Source: Chloroflexota bacterium (GTDB lineage: Bacteria > Chloroflexota > Anaerolineae > Anaerolineales > Anaerolineaceae). From it: a stretch of 64,000 nucleotides of DNA. How positions within the stretch are numbered: position 1 is the first letter of the stretch; the number at the start of each line of letters is the position of its first letter. The stretch lies in NCBI GenBank assembly GCA_004347695.1, contig SLTK01000007.1, positions 350,823 through 414,822 on the forward strand, given 5' to 3'. Made by a program: the position numbers and the translations under genes. Shown piece by piece: positions 1 through 8,283 of the stretch. The notes beneath the pieces were generated by a model. That model was not told the origin of the DNA. It made no database searches and saw only the letters and a list, made by a program, of their open reading frames with translations.

Positions 1-131
1 ACCGAAAATCCCCAGTCCACGATTTTTGCTGATGAAGCAATGTTGCTGACAATTAATATGGTGACAAACAGCGCCATCACCCAGTCAAAAAACCGGAATA
101 CCCGGTCAACAGGTTTGCGATCGTCAGGCAT
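1..131 (-). CDS. Queuosine precursor transporter (VUT/YhhQ family), 5' part only
   Basis: The minus-strand frame opens with ATG at 131 and runs off the left edge, giving 43 residues. It starts MPDDRKPVDRVFRFFDWVM and continues into a hydrophobic first helix, ALFVTILIVSNIASSAKIV. A first helix with an 'SNI' turn followed by 'AKIV' is characteristic of the VUT (YhhQ) family of inner-membrane carriers, which import queuosine precursors such as preQ0/preQ1. The frame has no stops up to the window edge. The family call rests on one transmembrane segment only, so another polytopic membrane protein cannot be excluded. Confidence 0.6.
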   Translation of the reverse strand, partial: MPDDRKPVDRVFRFFDWVMALFVTILIVSNIASSAKIVDWGFS

Positions 132-250
132 TGGACGATTCCAATTTCTAGTGTAGAGTAGCCGTAGTATACCCTTCTTTGTGTTTTTGCGAAGGCACAC
201 CAGAAGTGTTTTTTGGGTGTGACTGAAGCAATCTGCACTCATCGTGTAGG

Positions 251-571
251 TTTTGTAGGTTGGATTGAGGGCGTACATATCGTCTTTACAGAAAACGCAT
301 CCGCAGCCCGAAATCCAACAATGAATGCATGGAGTCTGTTTATTTTCGCCAGGTTGGGTGCTGAAATCGTAATTTGTGGTCTCTCCTTTTTCACCATCCC
401 TCAACCCGACCGATGAAAATTGTCCACCAAAAAAATGACGTCGGGTATCGGGGCTGAAAGCAAAATCTACGAATAACGTTTTTCGTCGCCCCTCAACCCG
501 ACCTACGAAAATATGCGGGAGTTTTTGTAGGTTGGATTGAGGGCGTACATATCGTCTTTACAGAAAACGCA
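251..571. repeat. Dispersed palindromic repeats with an exact 49-bp direct repeat
   Basis: The 132-655 gap holds no convincing gene. A 49-base sequence starting ttttgtaggttggattgag occurs identically at 251-299 and 523-571. Between the copies, 433-506 is a degenerate relative of the second half of the 199-bp repeat at 61991-62542: 'cgtcgggtatcggggc' through 'cgcccctcaacccgacctac'. The ends gtaggttggattgaggg and ccctcaacccgacctac are complementary, so this is a REP/MITE-like palindromic family. Confidence 0.75.
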
Positions 572-628
572 CCCGTTCCCAATCTTCTATTATTACCCAA
601 CCCACTCACCGCTCTCGGGTACAATAGG

Positions 629-650
629 TATAATTCCAAACCGCGGAGGG
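629..650 (+). promoter_or_regulatory. -10 box and ribosome binding site of the adenosine-specific kinase gene
   Basis: TATAAT lies at 629-634 and GGAGGG at 645-650, five bases before the ATG at 656. No good -35 hexamer is visible upstream. Confidence 0.55.
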
Positions 651-655
651 AAGCG

Positions 656-1141
656 ATGGAACTAAAGCTGGTTCAAATCGAGAAACCGGAAGACACGAAT
701 TTCATTCTCGGGCAATCGCACTTTATCAAAACCGTCGAAGATATCCATGAGACGCTGGTCGCCCACGTACCGGGCATCCAGTTCGGGCTGGCCTTCTGTG
801 AAGCATCCGGCAAGCGGTTGATCCGCTGGAGCGGGACGAACCCCGAAATGATCGCCCTTGCGCAAAAAAACGCACAAGGGATCGGCGCCGGTCACAGCTT
901 CATTCTCTTCCTGGGCGAAGGCTTTTACCCGGTCAACATCCTCGACGCTGTGCAAGCCGTCCCGGAGGTTTGCCACATTTACTGCGCCACTGCCAACCCA
1001 ACACAGGTGGTTGTGGCGGAAAGCGATCAGGGACGCGGTATCTTGGGGGTGATCGACGGCTTCAGTCCCCTTGGCGTAGAGGGTGAAGAGGATATCGCCT
1101 GGCGCAAGGGGTTTTTGCGGATGATTGGTTATAAGTCGTAG
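656..1141 (+). CDS. Adenosine-specific kinase (DUF355 family)
   Basis: This 161-residue protein matches the small 'adenosine specific kinase' family (Pfam Adenosine_kin) over its full length. Family hallmarks are the start MELKLVQIEKPEDTNFILGQ, the glycine-rich stretch GIGAGHSFILFL, the segment IYCATANPTQVVVAES, and the end GILGVIDGFSPLGVE. The family is known mainly from archaeal structures, is cytosolic, and is thought to phosphorylate or bind adenosine; the in vivo role is poorly defined. The ATG at 656 is preceded by GGAGGG. It appears to be a single-gene transcript, with the next gene starting 90 bases downstream. Confidence 0.85.
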   Translation: MELKLVQIEKPEDTNFILGQSHFIKTVEDIHETLVAHVPGIQFGLAFCEASGKRLIRWSGTNPEMIALAQKNAQGIGAGHSFILFLGEGFYPVNILDAVQAVPEVCHIYCATANPTQVVVAESDQGRGILGVIDGFSPLGVEGEEDIAWRKGFLRMIGYKS

Positions 1142-1231
1142 AGACGGTCAAAGGAACTCAACAACGGGCAAATCCGTCTTGGTATTGGCAGGCTGATTCG
1201 GCCTGGCAATAATAACAGGAGTGATTGCACC

Positions 1232-2176
1232 ATGAAGCAGATCCTACCCATTCTCGTGCTTGCGGTCCTACTTTCAGGCTGCAGTCTGATCAACACCCCA
1301 ACCGCCATCCCGGAAGATTCCGAAATGGCCACCAGGGTTGCTCAAATCTTGACCAGCATGCCGACAGCCACCAGCCAGACGGGAGGTCAAATTCCGTCTC
1401 CATTGCTGCCCACCATCATATCGTCGCCAACGACCGGGTTGGTCGAAACTGCAACCAGCGTACCCACAGCGACCAGCGCGCCTTCTGCGACCCCACTGGT
1501 AATGCTCACCATTGCTCCCTCTGCCACAGCAACAATTGCGCCAACCGGGCAACCCGCCAGCACCTACATCCCACCTGCCAGCGACCCAACCACCCGCTTG
1601 GGCGGACCGGATTGGAGTGATACGATGGATAACTCCAATTACTGGCCGACTGGAGCCGACCAATTTACCGATATTGCGTTCTCGGGTGGCGCCATGCAGC
1701 TAACCGGTCTTTCTACCACTGACGGCTGGCGGATGACTTTCCCCGAAGAGACCAATTTTTATCTGGAAGCCATTTTTCAGGTGAGCGACTGCAGCGGCGA
1801 CGATCGCTACGGTGTCATCGCGCGTGTTCCCCAACTTAATTCCCCGGACCGCGGCTACCTGTTCGGCTTCACCTGCGACGGTAAGTATTCGCTGCGGCGT
1901 TGGAATGCCAGCGTTGGCGCCAATGGTGAAATGGTCAACCTGGTGGAATGGAAAACCAGCACGGCTGTCAACGCCGGCTCCAGCCAAACCAATCGTTTGG
2001 GGTTGATGGCCATCGGCGACCGCCTGGTTTTATACGCCAACGGTCAGCAGTTAACCGAGGTGCGGGACAGCACCTTCGCAACCGGCTATTTTGGGATGTT
2101 TGTCGGCGCTCGTGAGACTGATAAGTTCACCATCCGGGTGGACCAGGTCCGCGTCTGGGAGAATCCGGAACAGTAG
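1232..2176 (+). CDS. Exported lipoprotein with C-terminal LamG-like (DUF1080-type) domain
   Basis: The 314-residue protein begins with a lipoprotein signal, MKQILPILVLAVLLSGCSLI; the lipobox LSGC puts the lipidated Cys at about residue 17. Residues ~20-125 are a Thr/Pro/Ala/Ser-rich linker, common in Chloroflexota surface proteins. Residues ~130-312 look like a concanavalin-like jelly roll (LamG/DUF1080-type): 'FSGGAMQLTG', 'NFYLEAIFQVSDCSGDDRYGVIARV', 'DRLVLYANGQQLTEVRDSTFATGYFGMFVGA' and a terminal 'FTIRVDQVRVWE'. This suggests an extracellular carbohydrate-binding or sensing role. No catalytic residues are assignable. The fold is fairly secure; the ligand is unknown. Confidence 0.7.
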   Translation: MKQILPILVLAVLLSGCSLINTPTAIPEDSEMATRVAQILTSMPTATSQTGGQIPSPLLPTIISSPTTGLVETATSVPTATSAPSATPLVMLTIAPSATATIAPTGQPASTYIPPASDPTTRLGGPDWSDTMDNSNYWPTGADQFTDIAFSGGAMQLTGLSTTDGWRMTFPEETNFYLEAIFQVSDCSGDDRYGVIARVPQLNSPDRGYLFGFTCDGKYSLRRWNASVGANGEMVNLVEWKTSTAVNAGSSQTNRLGLMAIGDRLVLYANGQQLTEVRDSTFATGYFGMFVGARETDKFTIRVDQVRVWENPEQ

Positions 2177-2182
2177 ATTGTT

Positions 2183-2247
2183 GGTGCGATGCACCTGATC
2201 TTGATGCGTTGCATCTGCACCTGCCCTTTGCCTTGGTGCGCTGCACC
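2183..2247. repeat. Cluster of three short palindromes in a convergent intergenic gap
   Basis: Three 13-base near-palindromes follow each other: GGTGCGATGCACC (2183-2195), GATGCGTTGCATC (2203-2215) and GGTGCGCTGCACC (2235-2247). The stem bases of the second unit change together (GGTGC/GCACC to GATGC/GCATC), which preserves pairing. They lie between the convergent ends of the lipoprotein and isochorismatase genes and have no T-tract. A REP-like cluster is likelier than a terminator. Confidence 0.6.
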
Positions 2248-2337
2248 TGCCTTTTAGTCCTTATGGCGAGGCTGTCACCGCGTTGTACGATTAGATGTTT
2301 TTCTCCGCCGCACCGCTACCGACAATTATTGAGGTTA

Positions 2338-3045
2338 CTACATCAACCCGCCAACCACCTCGATGCCGTTCAGCGCCATGTGGCACAGGAAAAAAGCATG
2401 GTGCAGCTCGGCATCATGCGGCAAACCGCCTTGCTCGCGGGCCACATCAACCGTGCGGTCATAAGTATCCACCGCATTCGCCGGGACAATAACCCGCCGG
2501 GTGAGTTGGCGCGAGTTGGCATCCAATCGCAGGTGCATGGCCAACTGGTAAACGCATAGATCGGTGCAGTCGCCAACCACGATGAATGTATTCACTTGCG
2601 GGTGTGCGGTTAGCCATTCGCTCAAACCAGTGTTCAACCCGGTCGATATCGAATTCTTTTCCAGCAGTATCATTTGATCGAAAAAAGGAAGGGCTTTGAA
2701 GGCAGCCACAGTTTCAGCTTCAGCGGTGCCGCGCACGCAGTGCGGCGGCCAGGCGCCGAATTCCACGGCGTCCGGCTCATGGGTATCCTGACTGAGTAAG
2801 ATATGGCGCACGCCCAGCTCCCATGCAGCGCTGAACAGATGGACAATGGGTTCAACTATGGCATTCACTCGCGGGCTGGATAACGGGCCGATGGTGCAAA
2901 AGCCGTTGATCACGTCCACCGAGATAATCGCCGTTCGCCGCGGCTCTTGAATGGCTTGATGGAGCGAAATTTGCGGCAAGGCCGCCATCCATTCGTCCAG
3001 AAACATCAAAAAGGGTTTGCTGCGTTCCATTAAAGATCGGGACAT
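2338..3045 (-). CDS. Isochorismatase-family cysteine hydrolase (nicotinamidase-like)
   Basis: Starting at the ATG at 3045, preceded by GGAGAGG, the product is 235 residues; an upstream in-frame start at 3120 has no RBS. The isochorismatase fold is recognisable by the catalytic triad: Asp in 'AIISVDVINGF', Lys in 'ILLEKNSIS' and the nucleophilic Cys in 'GDCTDLCVYQLA'. The expected 'LSQDTHEPDAVEFGAWPPHC' stretch between the Asp and Lys resembles nicotinamidases, including 'WPPHC' where PncA has 'WPxHC'. It probably hydrolyses an amide such as nicotinamide in the cytoplasm. About 35 extra N-terminal residues precede the core. The exact substrate is not determined by sequence. Confidence 0.8.
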   Translation of the reverse strand: MSRSLMERSKPFLMFLDEWMAALPQISLHQAIQEPRRTAIISVDVINGFCTIGPLSSPRVNAIVEPIVHLFSAAWELGVRHILLSQDTHEPDAVEFGAWPPHCVRGTAEAETVAAFKALPFFDQMILLEKNSISTGLNTGLSEWLTAHPQVNTFIVVGDCTDLCVYQLAMHLRLDANSRQLTRRVIVPANAVDTYDRTVDVAREQGGLPHDAELHHAFFLCHMALNGIEVVGGLM

Positions 3046-3191
3046 AGATACCTCTCCAATCCATTTTATAGCGAAAAGGGTGTAAGCAGCGTCAGTTGCT
3101 TGCTGATCACCGGTTTTCAAGACACCGGTTGCGACAATCAGGCTCTATGGCGCACATAGTGTATTTATTACACTATTATATCACAATACCC

Positions 3192-3728
3192 CTACTCCGT
3201 CTTAATCTTCAACCGATAACCGCAAAACCCGCAACTGACTGAATTATCTTCGTGCCACACCAGTTTTTCGGCCTTCGCACGCATTGGAGCGCCGCAGGCC
3301 GGGCAGTTTTCGGGCAATTGGCTCGCCAGGTAAAGACGTTCCGCTTCGGATGCCAGAATGGCCGGGAGGGTTTCGCCGGGGGCGGCGGTAGCAGAGCTGG
3401 TCGAAGCGTCGCCAGGCTCAGCCGACGGGAGTTCGTAAGGCGCGGCCACTGAGCTTGCCTGCCCTGAGCTAGTCGATGTGGTCGAAGTGCCGACAACCCT
3501 CGCTTCGACAGGCTCGATTATCGGCGAAGCAACCGTTCCCTGTCCGCAGGACAATCTGCGATTGAGCTTGTCGAAGGGCGGCGTGACCGTCTGCTCTTCG
3601 CGCATGGTGGCATTTACGATCATGGTGATACCGATCAGGATCAAAATACCCGGCCAGATATATCCGATCATGAATAATATACCAAGGCCAATCAGCCATA
3701 CGGCTGCAATCACATTTTTTCGGTTCAT
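3192..3728 (-). CDS. Membrane protein with C-terminal zinc ribbon and a repeat-derived linker
   Basis: Of the 178 residues, ~5-40 form two short hydrophobic segments (VIAAVWLIGLGILFMIGYIW, then PGILILIGITMIV). The C-terminus carries a zinc ribbon of four cysteines (CPACG and CGFCG), with 'AEAERLYLASQLPENCPACGAP' style spacing. The middle (~50-125) is low-complexity Ser/Thr/Ala. It is encoded by palindromic repeats of the 'cttcgacaggctcag' family, giving peptides such as FDKLNRRLS and IIEPVEARVV. It is divergent from the CAP/LysM gene, which carries the same repeat family. Function unknown; the zinc ribbon probably faces the cytoplasm. Confidence 0.6.
   Translation of the reverse strand: MNRKNVIAAVWLIGLGILFMIGYIWPGILILIGITMIVNATMREEQTVTPPFDKLNRRLSCGQGTVASPIIEPVEARVVGTSTTSTSSGQASSVAAPYELPSAEPGDASTSSATAAPGETLPAILASEAERLYLASQLPENCPACGAPMRAKAEKLVWHEDNSVSCGFCGYRLKIKTE
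3400..3590. repeat. 'cttcgacaggctcag' palindromic repeats read in frame
   Basis: Within the preceding gene are ctgagctagtcgatgtgg, gcttcgacaggctcg, and attgagcttgtcgaaggg in the opposite sense. These belong to a dispersed family (cccttcgacaagctcaggg) also seen at 4540-4690 and 19374-19385. Confidence 0.65.
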
Positions 3729-3755
3729 TTTGATTCTCCTGGTCTATATACGGAA

Positions 3756-3786
3756 TTGTACCCTGTGCGGGTTCTTACCGTATAAT
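3756..3786 (+). promoter_or_regulatory. Promoter of the CAP/LysM gene, close to the start codon
   Basis: TTGTAC (3756-3761) and TATAAT (3781-3786) are spaced 19 bases apart. The -10 box ends seven bases before the ATG at 3794, so the transcript would be essentially leaderless. Confidence 0.5.
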
Positions 3787-3793
3787 TGACGAA

Positions 3794-4876
3794 ATGGCCA
3801 GCTTTATAAAACGCTTTCGGATCGCTTGCCTGCTGATGGTCCTGCTCACCGCTTTGCAGGTTGCTCCAGCAAGGGCACAATCGGGCAACAATATCACCGC
3901 GTATGACCTGATTGCCCTGGTCAACAATATTCGCACCAGCAACGGCCTGCCTGCGCTGGAAGTCAGCAACATTTTGATGAGTACGGCCCAAAGCACCGCG
4001 GAAATCATGGCGGCTAACCGCATGGGCTGGCACATTGGGGACGTGCGCGGGCGGGTCATGGCGGCTGGTTACGGCGGTGGGGCGACTGCCTGGGCTACTG
4101 AAAATTTTGCCATTGGACCCATGAGCCTGGAAGATCTGGCCTGGATGTGGTCTGACGCTGACCACATGATTCCGATGGTCAAACCGGCTTACCGGCACAT
4201 TGGCGCGGGGGTCGCTACGGCAGCCGACGGTTCCGTTTACTATATTGTGCACGCAGCCTACACTTCCGGCTCTGGTGCAGCGAGCACCCAACCGCCAGGG
4301 TCAACCGGCGCTGAACCAACCTCCCCGGCTGGCCAGTGGATCATTCCGGTAGTCACCGCCACCCCGGCGGCTGACGGCGCAGTGATTCACGAAGTAAAAA
4401 TGGGGCAATCTTTGTGGAGCATCGCCATCGCGTACAATACCCATATTGTCGATATTCTGCGTTTCAACCAGTTGTCGCCAGAGCAGCAGGTGGTCTGGAT
4501 TGGGCAAAAACTGAATATTCCGGTAACGCCCCAGCCGACCCTTCGACAGGCTCAGGGCACCGCCCTTGGCCAAACTCAGGGCACTGCGCTTCAGCCGGCG
4601 CAGGGCACAGCCTCTTCGCCGACTAAGACTGTCGCCACTTCGACAAGCTCAGTGACCGCTGTACCGCTGGCTGAGCCAGTCGAAGCCATTACAACTACCG
4701 CCAGGTCGACTCCATCATCCACGCCAGCCGCGCCACACCCTACCACCACATCTCGGGCTTCGAAATCGCCGGTGAATCTGCTCGAACGAGCTATCGGATA
4801 TGTCCTGGGCGGAATATTCACACTCGGCGCGCTTCTGGTCGGGTTTGGGCTGCTGGCCAGACGCGAAAATTCTTAA
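3794..4876 (+). CDS. Exported CAP/SCP-domain protein with LysM domain and C-terminal membrane anchor
   Basis: The 360-residue protein has a signal peptide (1-~28, ending APARA), then a CAP/SCP domain (~35-157): 'LIALVNNIRTSNGLPAL', 'TAQSTAEIMAANRMGWHIG' and 'MWSDADHMIPMVKPAYRHIGAGV'. A LysM peptidoglycan-binding module follows at ~196-243 ('EVKMGQSLWSIAIAYNTHI' to 'IGQKLNIP'). A low-complexity linker (~248-325) is built partly from repeats (LRQAQGTA, LGQTQGTA, LQPAQGTA). A hydrophobic segment at ~330-355 ends in RRENS, consistent with C-terminal anchoring. A cell-wall-associated role is likely. CAP proteins of bacteria are often of unknown activity. Confidence 0.8.
   Translation: MASFIKRFRIACLLMVLLTALQVAPARAQSGNNITAYDLIALVNNIRTSNGLPALEVSNILMSTAQSTAEIMAANRMGWHIGDVRGRVMAAGYGGGATAWATENFAIGPMSLEDLAWMWSDADHMIPMVKPAYRHIGAGVATAADGSVYYIVHAAYTSGSGAASTQPPGSTGAEPTSPAGQWIIPVVTATPAADGAVIHEVKMGQSLWSIAIAYNTHIVDILRFNQLSPEQQVVWIGQKLNIPVTPQPTLRQAQGTALGQTQGTALQPAQGTASSPTKTVATSTSSVTAVPLAEPVEAITTTARSTPSSTPAAPHPTTTSRASKSPVNLLERAIGYVLGGIFTLGALLVGFGLLARRENS
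4538..4690. repeat. In-frame repeat block in the CAP/LysM gene
   Basis: Three direct units related to 'cttcgacaggctcagggcaccg' occur at about 4540-4612 and give the peptides LRQAQGTA, LGQTQGTA and LQPAQGTA. Then 'cttcgacaagctcagtgacc' and its inverted partner 'ctggctgagccagtcgaagcc' occur at about 4637-4687. The frame stays open throughout. Confidence 0.7.
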
Positions 4877-4906
4877 CTCCTTACCCATCTCACGAGCGGG
4901 ATTTGT

Positions 4907-7081
4907 ATGAAGAAAAAAAAAGCAACCTCGACCACTGTTCGAATGGCACAACTCGAAACCGTATTCCCGGATCATATCGACCTGGATGATCCCAAGCTCT
5001 ATATCAATCGCGAGCTTGGCATGCTCGAATTTCAGCGACGCGTACTGGATGAGGCCAAGGATCTGACCAATCCACTGCTGGAACGGGTAAAATTTCTCGC
5101 TATTTTGGGATCCAACCTGGAAGAATTTTTTATGGTGCGGGTCGGCGGGCTAATCATGCAACGCGATGAGGGCGTACCCGACCTGTCTATTGACGGTCTG
5201 ACAGCCGCTGAACAATTGGTCGAAGTACGTAAGGTGGTGCAAAAACTGATGGAAGAAAGCCGGGAGTTGTGGCATAAGGAATTGATGCCGGAACTCGACG
5301 CGGCTGGCATTCACATTCGCGCGCATAAAACCCTCTCCATGCGCCAGAGGCAAATCGTGGATGCCTATTTCCACGAAGTCGTGTATCCCGTGCTGACGCC
5401 GCTGGCTTTTGACCCTGGGCACCCCTTTCCGCATATCTCCAATTTAAGTTTGAATCTGGCTGTGCTGCTGGAGGGTAGAGATGGGCAGACATTGTTCGCC
5501 CGCATCAAAGTACCCGATAGCCTGCCTCAGTTGGTGCCGGTAAAGCGCTCGTCTGGTGGGCTGCGCAAAGATGGTACAGTGCCTTATCATCATTATTTTA
5601 TCTGGCTGTCCGATTTGATCAGCGCCAATATTGCTACTTTGTTCCCGGGGCTTAAAGTATTGGAAGTCCATCCATTTCATGTAATTCGCAATGCGGACAT
5701 GGAAATTCAGGAGTTGGAAGCTTCAGATTTACTGGAAACCATGGAAGAATCGGTGCGCAAACGCCGTTTTGGCGTGGTGGTGCGCCTGGCAATTCGCAAG
5801 GATATGCCGGATTTTCTAAAGGATATTCTGGTCAACAATATGAAGGTGGACCGCAATGATGTGTACACCATTGACAGTCCCATGGTGTTGACAAGCCTGG
5901 CGCAGTTGACGCGCATCGAACGCCATAAACTAAAGGACCGCCCGTTCACGCCGGCAACTCCCCCGGTGCTGCACTTCGAGGATGAATCGCCGGATGATGC
6001 GATCTTCACCACCATTCGATCCGGCAACATCTTGCTGCACCACCCCTATGACTCTTTCCGACCGGTCGTCGAGTTCCTGCGCACGTCAGCGCGCGACCCA
6101 AAAGTCCTGGCGATCAAGCAAACCCTATACCGCACCGGGTCCAATTCGCCGGTGGTGCAGGCATTGCTAGAAGCACGCCGCGATTACGGCAAACAGGTGG
6201 CTGTGCTGGTGGAATTGAAAGCCCGGTTCGACGAAGAAAGCAACATCGGTTGGGCCCGATTGCTGGAGCAGGAAGGCGTACATGTCACATATGGCCTGCT
6301 GGGCCTAAAAACGCACTCCAAAATCGCCCTGGTTGTCCGCCAGGAAGGCGAACATATTCGCCGGTATGTGCATCTGGGCACTGGCAATTACAATCATGTT
6401 ACTGCCCAGTTGTACGAAGATATTGGCATGTTTACTTGTGATGATCAAATTGGCGCCGATGCTACCGACCTGTTCAATTACTTGACGGGCTATTCCTTCA
6501 AGTCCGACTACTGCAAGCTGCTGGTTGCACCGATCAACCTGCGAGAACGCTTTGAGGAGATGGTGCTGCGCGAAATCGAGATTGCCCGCAGCGGCGCCCC
6601 CGCCCACCTCATTTTCAAGATGAATTCCTTGGTCGATAAACCGATGATCCAGTTGCTCTACCTGGCTTCGCAATGCGGTGTGCGCGTCGATCTGATCACC
6701 CGGGGAATTTGTTGTTTACGCCCGGGCATCAAGGGGTTGAGCGAGAACATCCGGGTAATCAGTATTTTAGGCCGTTACCTGGAACACAGCCGTATTTACT
6801 ATTTCCATAACGGCGGCAATGAACAAATCTTCATGGGCAGCGCTGACCTGATGCCGCGCAACCTCAACCAGCGGGTGGAGGTGCTTTTCCCGGTGGAAGA
6901 CTTGAATATGATTCGCCATATCCGCACCCAGATACTGGAACCCTACATGCAAGACAATACCAAAGCGCGCTTGATGAACCCGGACGGCACCTATACCCGT
7001 TTAGCACCTCAAAAAGATCAAGAGCCAGTTAATGTTCAATCGCTGTTCATGGCCAGGCGGCGCAACACCTTTGGCCGCTGA
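4907..7081 (+). CDS. ppk1: Polyphosphate kinase 1
   Basis: The 724-residue protein has the usual PPK1 length and four-domain order: N-domain '[20 protein letters not shown]', middle domain with '[20 protein letters not shown]', then C1 and C2. Both conserved histidines are present: His470 in '[15 protein letters not shown]', the phospho-enzyme histidine, and His627 in '[13 protein letters not shown]'. Other family motifs are '[12 protein letters not shown]', '[14 protein letters not shown]', 'HLGTGNYN' and '[17 protein letters not shown]'. It reversibly transfers the ATP gamma-phosphate to polyphosphate at the membrane. The ATG at 4907 starts with a Lys-rich MKKKK; 30 bases separate it from the CAP/LysM gene, so co-transcription is possible. 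Confidence 0.96.
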   Translation: MKKKKATSTTVRMAQLETVFPDHIDLDDPKLYINRELGMLEFQRRVLDEAKDLTNPLLERVKFLAILGSNLEEFFMVRVGGLIMQRDEGVPDLSIDGLTAAEQLVEVRKVVQKLMEESRELWHKELMPELDAAGIHIRAHKTLSMRQRQIVDAYFHEVVYPVLTPLAFDPGHPFPHISNLSLNLAVLLEGRDGQTLFARIKVPDSLPQLVPVKRSSGGLRKDGTVPYHHYFIWLSDLISANIATLFPGLKVLEVHPFHVIRNADMEIQELEASDLLETMEESVRKRRFGVVVRLAIRKDMPDFLKDILVNNMKVDRNDVYTIDSPMVLTSLAQLTRIERHKLKDRPFTPATPPVLHFEDESPDDAIFTTIRSGNILLHHPYDSFRPVVEFLRTSARDPKVLAIKQTLYRTGSNSPVVQALLEARRDYGKQVAVLVELKARFDEESNIGWARLLEQEGVHVTYGLLGLKTHSKIALVVRQEGEHIRRYVHLGTGNYNHVTAQLYEDIGMFTCDDQIGADATDLFNYLTGYSFKSDYCKLLVAPINLRERFEEMVLREIEIARSGAPAHLIFKMNSLVDKPMIQLLYLASQCGVRVDLITRGICCLRPGIKGLSENIRVISILGRYLEHSRIYYFHNGGNEQIFMGSADLMPRNLNQRVEVLFPVEDLNMIRHIRTQILEPYMQDNTKARLMNPDGTYTRLAPQKDQEPVNVQSLFMARRRNTFGR

Positions 7082-7098
7082 TAGATGGAGGAGTCTGG

Positions 7099-7518
7099 TT
7101 GATCAGTTATCGCAAAGAGCTCTGGTTTAATATCCCGTTTCGCCGTGGATTCGTAAATATTACTGGCCAAATTGAGGGTTGTCTGCGGGAGAGCGGCATT
7201 CGCGAAGGACTGGCGCTGGTCAACGCCATGCATATCACCGCATCGGTTTTTATCAACGACGACGAAGCCGGGCTGCACGCTGATTACGACCGCTGGCTCG
7301 AGTCACTGGCGCCGCACGAGCCGGTCGGCCAATATCGCCACAACGCCACCGGCGAAGACAATGCCGATGCCCATCTGAAACGTCAAATTATGGGGCGTGA
7401 AGTGGTGGTAGCCGTAACCAACGGACGCCTGGATTTTGGTCCCTGGGAACAGATCTTTTATGGTGAATTCGATGGCGGCCGTAATAAACGCATCCTGGTC
7501 AAAATCATCGGCGAGTAA
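7099..7518 (+). CDS. YjbQ family protein (UPF0047, secondary thiamine-phosphate synthase type)
   Basis: 139 residues starting at TTG 7099, with GGAGGAG at 7087-7093 as the ribosome binding site. The family signature is complete: '[29 protein letters not shown]', '[21 protein letters not shown]' and the C-terminal '[29 protein letters not shown]'. Members form small trimers with conserved His/Asp residues; a weak thiamine-phosphate synthase activity is reported for homologues, but the physiological role is uncertain. It is 17 bases from ppk1 and 15 from the next gene, so likely part of one operon. Confidence 0.9.
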   Translation: MISYRKELWFNIPFRRGFVNITGQIEGCLRESGIREGLALVNAMHITASVFINDDEAGLHADYDRWLESLAPHEPVGQYRHNATGEDNADAHLKRQIMGREVVVAVTNGRLDFGPWEQIFYGEFDGGRNKRILVKIIGE

Positions 7519-7533
7519 ACTGAAAGGACAAAT

Positions 7534-8283
7534 ATGCCGGCCAAAGACATTCCGTCCCACCTGATGGGCCTGATTAAAAAGGCTCATCGCCTTGAACTGG
7601 AGTACCTGAACTCTTTAAGCGAGGGGGAACGCCAGGCGGCTGGCACCTATGAGCAGTGGGCGCCTAAAGACCGCATTTCGCACATTACCTACTGGCGGCG
7701 GCGCTCGGTTGAAACGCTATCCTATCTATCACGCGGTCAAAATCCGCCGGAATATCCCGAATACGAGGAATGCAACCGGCAAAACTTCGAGGAAACCAAA
7801 AATCTATCGATCCAGGCGTTGCTCCGTGAAGCAGAAACTGTTTTATCGGCCTTCCCATTAGCCCTGGCACGCTTTAGCGAAGAAGATTTTCGGAAACCAA
7901 ACTTCCACCCATACTTGAAGAACCGCACCCTTCTTGGATATGCAATAAACGATGGTTATTTTCATCCGCTCTACCACGTCACCGATGCGTACCTTAAGCT
8001 TGGCAACATCGCCAAGGTAAACCAACTCCAGGATCAAATGGTGGAGGATATTACTGCCATCGATGACACCCCCGGGTCGTTTGGAACGGTATATTATGAC
8101 CGCGCCTGTTTTTATGCGCTCACAGGCAATGGTGAACAGGCAGTGGATTTCCTTGCCAGGAGCTTTACACTGCGCCCGGATTTGGTCAACTGGGCGCGTG
8201 AAGATGGCGACCTGGCCAGCCTGCGTGAAGACCCGGCTTTCCAGGCGCTATTGAACAGCTCCGACACCACTCAACCAGGCTAA
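7534..8283 (+). CDS. DinB-like/ClbS-like domain protein with C-terminal tetratricopeptide segment
   Basis: 249 residues. The N-terminal half (~8-165) resembles the DinB/ClbS four-helix fold: 'LMGLIKKAHRLELEYLNSLSEGE', 'WAPKDRISHITYWRRRSVETL' and 'YFHPLYHVTDAYLKLG'. His50-type and C-terminal 'HPLYH' histidines could form a metal site. The C-terminal part (~185-240), 'YYDRACFYALTGNGEQAVDFLARSFTLRPDLVNWAREDGDLASLREDPAFQALL', is a TPR-like unit of the kind found at the end of Chloroflexota kinases and hydrolases. Role unknown. AAGGA precedes the ATG. Its stop overlaps the stop of the convergent lipoprotein gene by four bases. Confidence 0.6.
   Translation: MPAKDIPSHLMGLIKKAHRLELEYLNSLSEGERQAAGTYEQWAPKDRISHITYWRRRSVETLSYLSRGQNPPEYPEYEECNRQNFEETKNLSIQALLREAETVLSAFPLALARFSEEDFRKPNFHPYLKNRTLLGYAINDGYFHPLYHVTDAYLKLGNIAKVNQLQDQMVEDITAIDDTPGSFGTVYYDRACFYALTGNGEQAVDFLARSFTLRPDLVNWAREDGDLASLREDPAFQALLNSSDTTQPG

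Noticed and set aside
213..416. 67-codon open frame near the left end
   Set aside because: It spans one copy of the 49-bp repeat, and lacks an RBS and any recognisable domain.
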